This document shows positions 10,481-21,721 of a DNA stretch of 64,000 nucleotides, piece by piece (position 1 is the stretch's first letter; the number at the start of each line of letters is the position of its first letter). Made by a program: the position numbers and the translations under genes. The stretch is from Sorghum bicolor (taxonomy: Eukaryota; Streptophyta; Magnoliopsida; Poales; Poaceae). Location: assembly GCF_000003195.3 (NCBI RefSeq), contig NC_012871.2, positions 46,757,110-46,821,109 on the forward strand, given 5' to 3'. The notes under the pieces were generated by a model that saw only the letters and a program-made list of their open reading frames with translations, was not told the origin of the DNA and did no database searches.

Positions 10481-12215
10481 ATTTTCTGGTGTCCAAACAA
10501 TGATCAAGATCAAACTCAAGATGAAGATGAAGTTTAAGTTCTAGTGACTATTGGAAAATATTTGGTAGAAAGAAAAGGACTTAAACAAGTAGAAAGAAAA
10601 GGACTTAAAGAAGGATTCATGGTTACTTATCACATTAAGTCTATCACTTGAATCAATCAAACAAAGGCAATTCAAGTGAGTATCAAAAATAGTTCTTTAG
10701 AGAGAGGTCACTTCTCCCTATGTGAGGGGCTTGCCGCCCGAGGAGTGGGTCAACCAAGTGTGGTGCTTGGAAGGCTAACATGGAAGTGGTGATCCAAAGG
10801 ATATTTGAGATGCTTAGTTGAAGCAATCAAAAGGATAGATCAAGAGAGCAAGCAACACCCAAAAGAGAGCTAGTCATGCTATTTCAAGTGGTATTCTTGT
10901 TAGCTCTCTCATGCAAGCAATGATCAAGAAAATATGAAGCAAGCCAACCACAATAAAAGATAGTGCTCTTGATTATAAGTGGTTCTCAAATTCACATGGG
11001 TGAAGATTTGATCTATCAATTGGCATTTATAACTGGTCTTCACCAAGCTTATAATTGGACTTCACATTGCGATTAGAGAAATGAATTGGAATCTATGTGA
11101 CTATCCTCTTCTCCAACATAGCAAAGGTGTCATTGTAATGTGCATGATCATTTCATCCCTTACTAGTATGCGGTTAGTGCATATAGTACATGCTTTATAG
11201 GATCATGAATTACAAATAAAAAGTTTTAAATTCATAGCCTACCACTATTTTTTTTTGACTGTCAACGGGGGGGAGTCGCTCCCCACCTGAGTATTTGTAT
11301 TTTCATATCGGCCCTGAATGGCCTAATGTCATTGAACTTTTACATCTCCATCGGCCTACCACTATTGCTTGAATGATTAATTGATCTAGTGGTATGTATA
11401 TGAGTTTGTTCATGAGCTAGTGAACCCAAGTACTTGATCTATTTTGGATTGTTAACAAGTGACAATTACAACATTGACAAGATAACCCTTAATGTGAGGT
11501 GTGAAAAAGCTTGTCATTGGTTCAAACCAGACTTGGAAGCTTAGGCAAATCAACATAGTTCAAGTCAACAATTAGAAGCTCATGATGATATCTAGAAGCT
11601 TAGTACAAGAACTAGACAACAATGCAAATGGACATCTAGACTTAAATGTTTCTTCAATTGGTATCTTACAATTGGTACTCAAGATAGAAAATGTTCAAAA
11701 TTGCAAACAAGTGGTTCCAAACTAGAAGACCTAAATTGGTAGAAGATTTCCATTTGGTATCGGACAAGATCTTTCAAATGATATCACATTTATACATATG
11801 GTATCTATCATACAAGAAGGTGGTTCCACAAGTGATCCTCAACTTTAAGTGATCATCAAGCGAAGCAAGTTCCCTCACCAACAAGATTGACAAGTGAATG
11901 GGGGGAGATGCCCCACCGATTGGTATGAAGGTCAAAGATCCCATGTGGTATCTCAAGAGCAATTCAAGTAATGTCATTCCAACACATATGGTGATGTGCA
12001 TAAAAATGCAAGATTCAAGCCTCAACCATCTATCCCAATGCAATCCTTTGTCACAATGAGATTCACACCTTTTCAATTGGTATCAATTGATTTAATTGGT
12101 ATCACACCTTTTATGGAAATTGATGACAAAGGGGGAGAAGTTGGAACAAAGATATGATCATGGGATAAGTTGGACAACAAAAGATATGTTTCAAGGGGGA
12201 GAGATCAAAGATGGA
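10481..12215 (+). other. SIRE-type copia non-coding remnant
   Basis: No intact gene. The A/T-rich text with repeated TTGGTATC phrases and PPT-like GACAAAGGGGGAGAAG (about 12127) matches the non-coding 3' spacer of SIRE/Maximus copia elements. A 25-bp-scale duplication (GTAGAAAGAAAAGGACTTAAA, twice) lies at about 10567-10612. The last 735 bp is repeated at 19635-20369. Confidence 0.45.
11250..11353 (-). mobile_element. 5'-truncated LINE/SINE-type insertion with 13-bp TSD
   Basis: A 104-bp insert is flanked by perfect direct repeats GCCTACCACTATT at 11237-11249 and 11354-11366. The left end is a T-run, so on the minus strand the insert ends in poly(A) after CTCCCCCCCGTTGACAGTC. Poly(A) plus a target duplication of this length is the mark of L1-type target-primed reverse transcription. 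Only the 3' tail was copied, so the parent family cannot be fixed. Confidence 0.8.
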
Positions 12216-13448
12216 TGTTGACGGTCCTTAAGTATCAAATTTAATTATCAAATAAACAAAGAAAAGGATCCAAATGAAATCAACATCTAGACTTAGGGTT
12301 TTATCTGACAGAATTCCACGAGTTTTGGTGTTTGTCTATTTCTGCAGGGGGTTATCAGGAAATAAGGAAGAAAGGCCCACATGTCGGGATTACATAGAGA
12401 TATCAACCCACCGCGCAATTTTCTACCATCTAGAAGACTCCAGAAGCCACGAGACCGAAGCGGAGGCGAAACGGGGCCAGGCCCAGGGCGCCCGCCCTAA
12501 GGACCTGGGCGCCCGCCCACCTGTCGGGTCCAAACAGGACTCTCTTCGCACACGACGTTCCACCAACCTATTGGATCCAGAATAACATAGTACCACCTCG
12601 CCTATCGACCCAAAAACGCATAGAAGGGGAGGACTATATAAGTAGACCCCCTCTGGCCCTGGAGAAGACAAGAAGTTATCATAGAGATTGAGGGGTGCCC
12701 TCGAAGGAAAACCTCTTCTCTAAATAATATTTCTTTTTAGGCTTAGCAACCAATGTAAAGTAGAAATAGATCTTCTAGTTTCTACTAGATTGAGAGAGAT
12801 AGAGTGGAGGTGTGGATCGGAGGAAGGCCGGCCTGTCGGTGTCTACTCCGAGTTGTACCTACGGGATCAAGTCTCCTAACCCGAGGCTTGCTTCTAAGAT
12901 TCTTTAGTAATTCGACTTCTAATACTAGTAAGTTCTTGTTTTATTGTTCTTTGGTTTATGAGTTTACTTTAATCCTCTTCCGGTTGAGTATTAGAGTAAT
13001 CACTTGTTAGTGTAAACGTGGTGTTTAGGCTAGGGTACTCATAGATATCCCCTGACTAGCTGGACCGTGGTAGTAGCGAGGAACGTGACATTTCCGAGTT
13101 ACCTTTGTAGATCACATCTCGTTAGCAGGACGGGTAGGGTTATAGGTGCGGGTCGAACATCCTTTGTGTTGTCTAGATTCCATGAGCCTCCCCAATAGAA
13201 CAGTAGATCATCCTTACCAAGGTTAGAACGAGACTACGGTTGCAGTCTTCTCTATACATCACTCACATCGAGAGACATTCTTTGTAGCCTAAAGGGATAG
13301 TAGCAATAGATTTGGTTAGTCAGATGCACCCTTTCTCCCAGTGGTAAAAATATAAATACGATAACTCTGGATAACCTCCCGGGTGAAATGCTCACCGATA
13401 TTCGTGCGCTTGCGGATCATTTTCTAATTGCGTTACCAAATATCAACA
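12216..13448 (+). repeat. 5' LTR of gypsy element B (1233 bp)
   Basis: Starts TGTTGACGG and ends TATCAACA, giving perfect 6-bp inverted ends (TGTTGA/TCAACA), and sits 8 bp before the PBS. TATATAAG at 12635-12642 is the likely core promoter, behind a GC-rich block with two GCGCCCGCC words. The copy at 20370 has the same length. A partial copy lies at 19183. Confidence 0.92.
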
Positions 13449-13456
13449 AGCATTTC

Positions 13457-13473
13457 TGGCGCCGTTGCCGGGG
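13457..13473 (+). other. primer binding site, tRNA-Asp type
   Basis: TGGCGCCGTTGCCGGGG is complementary to the 3' end of plant tRNA-Asp(GTC), the primer used by Athila/Tat elements. It lies 8 bp beyond the LTR. Confidence 0.9.
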
Positions 13474-13567
13474 AGAAAGACGGTTTGCTGAGATAACTTT
13501 GAATCTTGCTATTATCTTGTATTATACTTTTATACTTTTATTCTTTTATCTTTTTATTTTTATCTTT

Positions 13568-14494
13568 ATGGATAACTCAAATTCCATACCTATTATTAAA
13601 TTCTTTGCACCTTCGGAGACCAGCCATAGACCATGGGAGTCAACACGTTCTGCCCCTAATTATGATCTGTGTCCGGAGTTGATTGCAATAGGTCAAAACC
13701 AACCCTTTTCTATAGCTGAGGTCCTATCTTTTAATCAAGAAGATAATGCACTTTTAGCTACACCTAGGGAATCTGTTAATCTTTTTATAAATTCTGGTTT
13801 AGACCTAGCCCTACAAGACCATGTTTTTCCTAGATATTTTCACATTGGTCTTAATCATATAACCTTTGGTAGAGTCATTCTTTCTTTATCTATTAGTAAA
13901 GGAAGGTATGTCTTCATTTGTGGACATCCTTCTTGTACTAGCCTTCAAAGAATAATCTTAGAGATAGAGAAGGAATCATCTCCCAGACGAGGAAAGGAAG
14001 TTTCAATAGCCGATTTCCAAACATTTCAGTCCCATGATTCAGCTATCCAACCCATCCTTGAGCTTAATAAATTCTACTATGCTCTTTCTCTTGAACCTCC
14101 TGATAATCCTATGAATCTATCTAGACATCCCATGCATAAGAAGGAGGATCGAGAAGAGCAACATCAATGGCTAGAGGGCATTAAAAATCCATGTGCTATC
14201 ACCATTGAATGGATAGATAAAACAAACTTGAGAGACAATCCTAGAGGAATTTTAAGCATTCATGAAGAATCATCCTTGGAGTTTGAGAATGAGAGAAACA
14301 ACAGTGAGCATAGAAGTTATTTCATAAATACCTCACCAAGTCCATGCTCATATGCAACATCTCCCCAATCAATTAGTCTCTCCAACATTACCACATTTGA
14401 GATCTCCAACCCCCTCTTCTTTTCTATTTATAAAAACTTTAAAAGGGCGGTTGTCGATGCATATGTCTATAATAAATATTGCAGATCTTGTTGA
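13568..14494 (+). CDS. orphan 308-residue ORF of gypsy element B
   Basis: This is the only long intact ORF of the element and occupies the place of gag, 95 bp after the PBS. The frame is open upstream to 13388 inside the LTR, but the upstream codons are a Phe/Leu run from a T-rich leader, so the ATG at 13568 (MDNSNSIPII) is the likelier start. I do not recognise the protein. It lacks a zinc knuckle and the hydrophobic gag core seen in Athila/Tat gag. The C-terminal third is rich in Ser/Asn/Pro, with many Glu/Arg before it. A copy at 21722 differs at only one residue (the last). Retention of an open frame could reflect function or only youth. Confidence 0.6.
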   Translation: MDNSNSIPIIKFFAPSETSHRPWESTRSAPNYDLCPELIAIGQNQPFSIAEVLSFNQEDNALLATPRESVNLFINSGLDLALQDHVFPRYFHIGLNHITFGRVILSLSISKGRYVFICGHPSCTSLQRIILEIEKESSPRRGKEVSIADFQTFQSHDSAIQPILELNKFYYALSLEPPDNPMNLSRHPMHKKEDREEQHQWLEGIKNPCAITIEWIDKTNLRDNPRGILSIHEESSLEFENERNNSEHRSYFINTSPSPCSYATSPQSISLSNITTFEISNPLFFSIYKNFKRAVVDAYVYNKYCRSC

Positions 14495-15827
14495 GTTAAT
14501 TGATGGTTCCCCAAGGACAAGCTTAGTGTCCTAAAACAAGCACTTCTAATTATTTGCAACATTGCCTTGTGTATTGAGCATATAAAGATAATTGTAGAAA
14601 TATTCCTTCGGGTATTCTTGCCACTAACCTTTCTAGGATTGGAGCAAGAAGATCGGATGAATGACAAGCGCAAGGTATGCCCAACCAATCATCATGCAAC
14701 ATTAAATTAAATTCATTCAATCTTGAATTTTGCAAAATTCAAGCTTGGGGGAGTACTTTACATAAAACATCCTTTGCCATGTTGCTATGTTGGTTGTCCT
14801 TACCTTTGAGACATGCTCAATTTGTTAAATACTAATCACACTACTTCATCTCCACTTGAGTAGATCTCTATAAAAGCCATCATGCTACCTTTGTTTATCC
14901 TAGTAAGTGTTAGTTTGGAAGTACTGGTCACACTTCCAATGGCATTTAAGTTAAGCGTGGTGCTTAGGTTAAATAGCCTTCCTTAATCTGATTAGACATG
15001 GAGTCTAGTTTGGTTACTGAACTAAAAACTGCTTGAGTAGATATTGGTATATTTTGTTGGACTAACCCCTGTAGGAAAACTTTCAATATCAACCTAGGAA
15101 GTCCTGAGATGCAAGCTCATTAGAGATGAAGAAAGTGACACATGAAGTTTAACAATTTGCACAAGAAAGACGTAGCTCATAAGAGATGATTCATGGAGGG
15201 TGCCACAAACACGATGCACAACCGCTAAGAAAGGAAAGCTTCCACAAGGTGATACTGTACCATCACTCTTCAAGTAAGGTAACATCTTAAGGTACTTGAC
15301 TAACACTTTTATAAGCTCCTCCTTGGTTCTGGCATTCACATAAATAAAGAGACAAACATGTATGATTTATAACTCCAAATTAACCAACTCAATTAATTCA
15401 ACATGTTTAGTCCTTTAATCTTTGTTCTTAGTACTACCTTCGTGACCCCACACTCCTAATCATATAAGCTAAAGTATTGCACATCCAATCTTTGGAAGAT
15501 ATAAACAAAACATAAATATAGATAGATTATCTTTCCATTAGGTTGAGCCATCTGATCTGACAAATGCTACACTCATGATCCATCAACTTTGTCTTGCTCA
15601 CTATGCTTAAGGTTAGAGAGGAACAAATACACTTTTGGTTCTGTTGGTGTTTTCCACCAACAGGGCCCATGCACTTGATCTCTACCTTGTCTCTATGAGC
15701 AGGAACACTTCGAGCATAATATGAAGGAGTTTTACAACTCCTAGATTCCACCAAGTGAAGAACTAGGATCTACGAGCACAAACACACTGGAGATACTGGA
15801 CGCTCAGGCAATCACTGCCCTAAGATG
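14495..15827 (+). other. non-coding interior of gypsy element B
   Basis: No gene seen. An internal PPT-like AAGCTTGGGGGAG lies at 14741-14753, just after the orphan ORF and identical to the terminal PPT. Homology with the second copy ends at 15491. The remaining 336 bp to the gag tail is unassigned. Confidence 0.6.
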
Positions 15828-15829
15828 CT

Positions 15830-16290
15830 TGAGGACGTGAACTACATCAACAACAATAACAACTATTACTACAACCGTCCTCAACAACATCAAGGTTGGA
15901 ATCAACAGAGGCCTAATTACTCAGAGAGGTGATCTAGGACATCCCGTCATCCCGATCTCCATCGGCATGGTGGACTTCCCAGAAGCACTCTGCGACTTTG
16001 GCTCCAGCGTCAACATTATGCCCAGGGTTGCAGATCGGACACTCAGTTTCCCAAAGGAAATATTGAAGAACCTCTGCGTCCGAGTTGGTACCTTATACGC
16101 TCTAGCAAACTTCGTGGTGATAGAGACTGGTACTGAGGAGAGGGTACCCATCATCTTAGGGAGGCCATTCCTAAACACCAGAGCTGTCATCTACGCTAAT
16201 GCTGCCAAGATCAGTTTCTACATCAAGGGAGAGAAGGAGACTTTCCTTCAAGAACAAGACTACACAAATTTCAGAGCAATCCCGACATGA
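15830..16290 (+). pseudogene. gag tail and first protease domain of element B (broken)
   Basis: The gag tail (NRPQQHQGWNQQRPNY-like) matches the start of the window but is cut short and fused directly to the protease lead-in near 15930. The protease loop CDFGSSVNIMP is present. Compared with element A, about 19 codons after the loop are deleted in frame, two residues are missing before RAVIYA, and a frameshift follows KGEKETF at about 16243. These losses remove part of the fold, so this domain is not functional. Confidence 0.75.
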
Positions 16291-16395
16291 ACCAAGGAAG
16301 AGGACCAACAGGAGGAACAGGAACAAGCAAATGTGGACCGAGTCAGCTAAGATGGTCACTGCAGTTCAAGGAGGTCAAGATCGTCGACTCAAGTC

Positions 16396-16995
16396 ACCTT
16401 TCTTGATCAAGAAGGACGACCCTGGTGTTCCAAGAATCGAATGCACAAACAATGGATACTCTTTTTAGAATACACTCTACGACACCGGATCTGACGACAG
16501 CATAATGGCCGCAGTCACTTATCAGCTCCTGCATGGAACCATGCCCCTACAACCAAGATACATTCAGCTTCAAATAATTTTCAGGTCATTGACATAGGAG
16601 AAGACGAGTATGATCCATCCACCATCCTTGGAAGACCGTTCCTAAACACTATCAAAGCCATTATCTATATTGGAACCGGAGAAGAACACATGCACTTCCC
16701 CTCTAAGAAGGTACGCCACTACTTTAATAATTCTAACTACATAGTTGAAGATTCTAAGCAGGTCAGGACAAGAAGAAGACAACGCAATCGCAACCAGAGG
16801 AGGCAAATCATCAAGGACGGGCGGGTAGACTACGAAGGAGAAGTGATAAGGACTGAAGACATACAACTTGAACAGAACTGTCCTGAGGAGACCGTAGCAC
16901 CGAGTCAGGTGTGGAAAGAGAAGATAGTTATACACGAAGAGGAGGCACCGCCGGAACCACCGACTACGCCACCTAGCGAATCCCAGGACGACTGA
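16396..16995 (+). pseudogene. second protease domain of element B (broken)
   Basis: Shows the DDPG lead-in, a stop near 16466, then YDTGSDDSIM in place of CDTGSGVNIM. The middle of the domain is deleted (text joins at about 16575), followed by a degenerate ILGRPFL block and the same basic (RTRRRQRNRNQRRQ) and acidic tails as in element A, ending at the TGA 16993-16995. The order and tails match element A exactly, so the double-protease layout predates the split of the two copies. Confidence 0.7.
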
Positions 16996-19180
16996 AAACA
17001 CAAGGAGTCCCATTCGGAGGACTTAAAAACACCGAACGCCTTGCCAAGAGGTAAACTTGGTAGTTATCCTTTTCCTTTCAATTATTCAATTATAGTTTGC
17101 TTAGTTAATCAGGATTCATGCTATCTTGAAAAGAAAATAAAAATGCTAAAAAAATAGTAAGCCCCATGTGAGTATGCTCATGGCATAAAACCCATAAGTA
17201 CATTCACTGTGGTGGCATAAAAATAAAATAAATATTTTTCTGCTTTATAAAAACAAAATTATAAAAATAGGGATTAATATTTATTAAGGAGTCTCAACAT
17301 GATAAAGGCTAGATATTTATGCTAACACTTAATCAGTTCCACAAGCTTTGTTGTCTATTTGAGCTCCACAGAATTTAAGAATCAAGAAGACTAGCAGACG
17401 GAGGACATTCTAATCGCTGTCAAAATACTGCTGACTTTCAAACACACCTCTGCCACCTGCTAGCTATATCAAGAGAAATTACGTCAAAATTCAGCTTGGG
17501 GGAGAGCACCCCCATTTATCTCGATAAGTATTTCTATCTATCCTTATACTTATACTATATTAGAATATAAATACACATAACTACGAAAAACCAAATAAAG
17601 ATTTTATGCTTATATATATTTTGCTTAGTATGTTTAATAAATAAATAAAGTGGCTATGCTAATCTGTATCTAATAAAACTTAAGCATGGATATGATGAAT
17701 AGTTGCTCTGCCTAATTTGCAAATTTGAAGTTCTCTCTCAAGTTTAGATATAACTGTTATAATTTAAGGCTTGCTCTAGACCTAAACTTGTGGGATGAAA
17801 ACTTGATCTGAAGTCTAAGTTGTTAACGGATACGATATGGGAAGGTTGAGCTGCTGTTTATCTGTTCCTAGAGATGCTAGAATTCTGGAGAATTTTATCT
17901 TTGAAAATCTTTAAAATGTTGCATGATGAGTTCCTGTATGATGAGAGTTTAAATTCCTACCACAGCCATATATACATGCTTGCTAGACCTTGAGCCACAC
18001 ATTTACTTTTTACTGCTTATGAGCATTGAGTGTGGTCAAGCTGTGTAGACCCTTAGGAGCTTGTCATGTGGTTAAAATCAAGATTCACTTGCACGTTCAC
18101 TCATACATGCTACTTCTACTCCGGAAGTACCATCCACATATATCCACTCATTTCCATCTCCACATTCACCCGAAATTATTCTACTCCTAATCCGGGAGAG
18201 AATAGCTAAAAACATTTTCCAATCCCTGTTATTCCCTGTGAAATAAATGCTCCAGTTATTTTGGTTACTACCACTTGCTACATTATTTCAGGAGATGAGT
18301 GCTCTAAAAAAAAGAGAAGAAGAGAAAGAAAAAAAAAGAAAAAAAAATATATACGAGGAAATAAAAAGGGGCAAGTGCCCGGAACCTCAAAGAAAAGAAA
18401 AAGTGAGACGAGAGGTAAAAATGGACAAGTGTCCGACAGTAGAATTAGGGGTGCAAGATACCCACCTGAAAAAAAAAGAAGAAGAGAGCATCTCATTCTC
18501 CTCATAAAGTTTCAAAAGCAAGGAAGGTATGTATCCCCTCAAAGAGCAAAAGTAGAATTAGACTTTCACCATTGTTATCTCCATCATCACCATACACCAT
18601 TCACTCGCCACACATGCACATCTTGATTTGACTTATTGACTTGTTTCTCTGGATCCATGGTTTGACTATGCAATAAATGTCTTGTAAGTATGTATTAGCT
18701 GTCTCCCACCTATGAGCTCCAGATATCAGAACCTTATTAGAGTAGGGTGAGAGAGAAGGCAACATCACTATGCCTCATACCAAAAATACCACATACTGTG
18801 AGAGAAGACATACATTACTGCCTTGGTAAAGATCCAGAAATACCACAAAAGAGAGATTTGAGAGAATCATACAAGGAATCTCTGAGTTTTATTTGAAAAT
18901 CTGCAAAAACCCCAGAGCTATAGCTGATCAAGAATGAGAGACATGGCACTTGACTAGACTGTTCTATCTTTTAACCACTCAAGACAGAAGTGACAGTTAC
19001 AAGTCCCATGGTGAAGGTAAAGTAAGTAAGTTTTAAGTCTTGACAGTTTACTGTAACCCAGAGATGAGATCTTATTTAAAGCATGTGTACCGTCAAATTT
19101 TTAAAGATATTGCAACTACTTATGATCCATAGCTGAATCTATCCTTGCACAGGGACGAGCAAGAGGTAAGCTTGGGGGAG
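16996..19180 (+). other. non-coding 3' region and PPT of element B
   Basis: No gene seen. Aligns with 1682-3888. Contains PPT-like CAGCTTGGGGGAG at 17492-17504 and the terminal [16 protein letters not shown] at 19168-19180, two bases before the LTR. A purine-rich A/G stretch lies at 18306-18370. Confidence 0.65.
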
Positions 19181-19182
19181 TT

Positions 19183-19636
19183 TGTTGACGGTCCTTAAGT
19201 ATCAAATTTAATTATCAAATAAACAAAGAAAAGGATCCAAATGAAATCAACATCTAGACTTAGGGTTTTATCTGACAGAATTCCACGAGTTTTGGTGTTT
19301 GTCTATTTCTGCAGGGGGGTTATCAGGAAATAAGGAAGAAAGGCCCACATGTCGGGATTACATACAGATATCAACCCACCGCGCAATTTTCTACCATCTA
19401 GAAGACTCCAGAAGCCACGAGACCGAAGCGGAGGCGAAACGGGGCCAGGCCCAGGGCGCCCGCCCTAAGGACCTGGGCGCCCGCCCACCTGTCGGGTCCA
19501 AACAGGACTCTCTTCGCACACGACGTTCCACCAACCTATTGGATCCAGAATAACACAGTACCACCTCGCCTATCGACCCAAAAACGCATTGAAGGGGAGG
19601 ACTATATAAGCAGACCCCCTCTGGCCCTGGAGAAGA
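19183..19636 (+). repeat. truncated 3' LTR of element B
   Basis: Matches the first 454 bp of the 12216 LTR with about five differences, including TATATAAG near 19603. It breaks at GGAGAAGA, where the sequence jumps to the flank otherwise found at 11481. Both parents share AAGA at the join (19633-19636). Confidence 0.9.
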
Positions 19637-20369
19637 TAACCCTTAATGTGAGGTGTGAAAAAGCTTGTCATTGGTTCAAACCAGACTTGGAAGCTTAGGC
19701 AAATCAACATAGTTCAAGTCAACAATTAGAAGCTCATGATGATATCTAGAAGCTTAGTACAAGAACTAGACAACAATGCAAATGGACATCTAGACTTAAA
19801 TGTTTCTTCAATTGGTATCTTACAATTGGTACTCAAGATAGAAAATGTTCAAAATTGCAAACAAGTGGTTCCAAACTAGAAGACCTAAATTGGTAGAAGA
19901 TTTCCATTTGGTATCGGACAAGATCTTTCAAATGATATCACATTTATACATATGGTATCTATCATACAAGAAGGTGGTTCCACAAGTGATCCTCAACTTT
20001 AAGTGATCATCAAGCGAAGCAAGTTCCCTCACCAACAAGATTGACAAGTGAATGGGGGGAGATGCCCCACCGATTGGTATGAAGGTCAAAGATCCCATGT
20101 GGTATCTCAAGAGCAATTCAAGTAATGTCATTCCAACACATATGGTGATGTGCATAAAAATGCAAGATTCAAGCCTCAACCATCTATCCCAATGCAATCC
20201 TTTGTCACAATGAGATTCACACCTTTTCAATTGGTATCAATTGATTTAATTGGTATCACACCTTTTATGGAAATTGATGACAAAGGGGGAGAAGTTGGAA
20301 CAAAGATATGATCATGGGATAAGTTGGACAACAAAAGATATGTTTCAAGGGGGAGAGATCAAAGATGGA

Positions 20370-21602
20370 TGTTGACGGTCCTTAAGTATCAAATTTAATT
20401 ATCAAATAAACAAAGAAAAGGATCCAAATGAAATCAACATCTAGACTTAGGGTTTTATCTGACAGAATTCCACGAGTTTTGGTGTTTGTCTATTTCTGCA
20501 GGGGGTTATCAGGAAATAAGGAAGAAAGGCCCACATGTCGGGATTACATAGAGATATCAACCCACCGCGCAATTTTCTACCATCTAGAAGACTCCAGAAG
20601 CCACGAGACCGAAGCGGAGGCGAAACGGGGCCAGGCCCAGGGCGCCCGCCCTAAGGACCTGGGCGCCCGCCCACCTGTCGGGTCCAAACAGGACTCTCTT
20701 CGCACACGACGTTCCACCAACCTATTGGATCCAGAATAACATAGTACCACCTCGCCTATCGACCCAAAAACGCATAGAAGGGGAGGACTATATAAGCAGA
20801 CCCCCTCTGGCCCTGGAGAAGACAAGAAGTTATCATAGAGATTGAGGGGTGCCCTCGAAGGAAAACCTCTTCTCTAAATAATATTTCTTTTTAGGCTTAG
20901 CAACCAATGTAAAGTAGAAATAGATCTTCTAGTTTCTACTAGATTGAGAGAGATAGAGTGGAGGTGTGGATCGGAGGAAGGCCGGCCTGTCGGTGTCTAC
21001 TCCGAGTTGTACCTACGGGATCAAGTCTCCTAACCCGAGGCTTGCTTCTAAGATTCTTCAGTAATTCGACTTCTAATACTAGTAAGTTCTTGTTTTATTG
21101 TTCTTTGGTTTATGAGTTTACTTTAATCCTCTTCCGGTTGAGTATTAGAGTAATCACTTGTTAGTGTAAACGTGGTGTTTAGGCTAGGGTACTCATAGAT
21201 ATCCCCTGACTAGCTGGACCGTGGTAGTAGCGAGGAACGTGACATTTCCGAGTTACCTTTGTAGATCACATCTCGTTAGCAGGACGGGTAGGGTTATAGG
21301 TGCGGGTCGAACATCCTTTGTGTTGTCTAGATTCCATGAGCCTCCCCAATAGAACAGTAGATCATCCTTACCAAGGTTAGAACGAGACTACGGTTGCAGT
21401 CTTCTCTATACATCACTCACATCGAGAGACATTCTTTGTAGCCTAAAGGGGTAGTAGCAATAGATTTGGTTAGTCAGATGCACCCTTTCTCCCAGTGGTA
21501 AAAATATAAATACGATAACTCTGGATAACCTCCCGGGTGAAATGCTCACCGATATCCGTGCGCTTGCGGATCATTTTCTAATTGCGTTACCAAATATCAA
21601 CA
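20370..21602 (+). repeat. LTR of the duplicated element copy (1233 bp)
   Basis: Same TGTTGA...TCAACA ends and same length as the LTR at 12216, with a handful of substitutions (for example GTAGACC to GCAGACC next to the TATA box). Confidence 0.92.
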
Positions 21603-21610
21603 AGCATTTC

Positions 21611-21627
21611 TGGCGCCGTTGCCGGGG
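21611..21627 (+). other. primer binding site, tRNA-Asp type (second copy)
   Basis: Identical to the site at 13457 and also 8 bp beyond the LTR. Confidence 0.9.
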
Positions 21628-21721
21628 AGAAAGACGGTTTGCTGAGATAACTTTGAATCTTGCTATTATTTTGTATTATACTTTTATACTTTTATTCTTT
21701 TATCTTTTTATTTTTATCTTT

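Larger units (their letters stand above)
11481..19634 (+). repeat. 8154-bp duplicated unit, first copy
   Basis: The unit contains 735 bp of copia-like flank, then a gypsy element from 5' LTR into its truncated 3' LTR. The next copy starts at 19635 with the same flank. About seven substitutions are visible over the shared 4 kb (for example at 12641-12642, 12909, 14486 and 15097-15098). Confidence 0.85.
12216..19636 (+). mobile_element. non-autonomous Ty3/gypsy element B
   Basis: Structure: 5' LTR (12216-13448), PBS (13457-13473), an unrecognised 308-codon ORF, non-coding spacer, gag tail plus two decayed protease domains (15830-16995), non-coding 3' region, PPT (19168-19180) and the first 454 bp of the 3' LTR. 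No RT, RNase H or integrase signal occurs in any frame. The PBS class and protease type suggest the Athila/Tat branch. It must have relied on proteins from a relative. The 3' LTR is cut where the tandem duplication begins. Confidence 0.85.

Noticed and set aside
13388..13567. Start of the orphan ORF at the LTR ATG
   Set aside because: The first 60 codons translate the LTR end, the PBS and a T-rich leader. The ATG at 13568 is the first sensible start.
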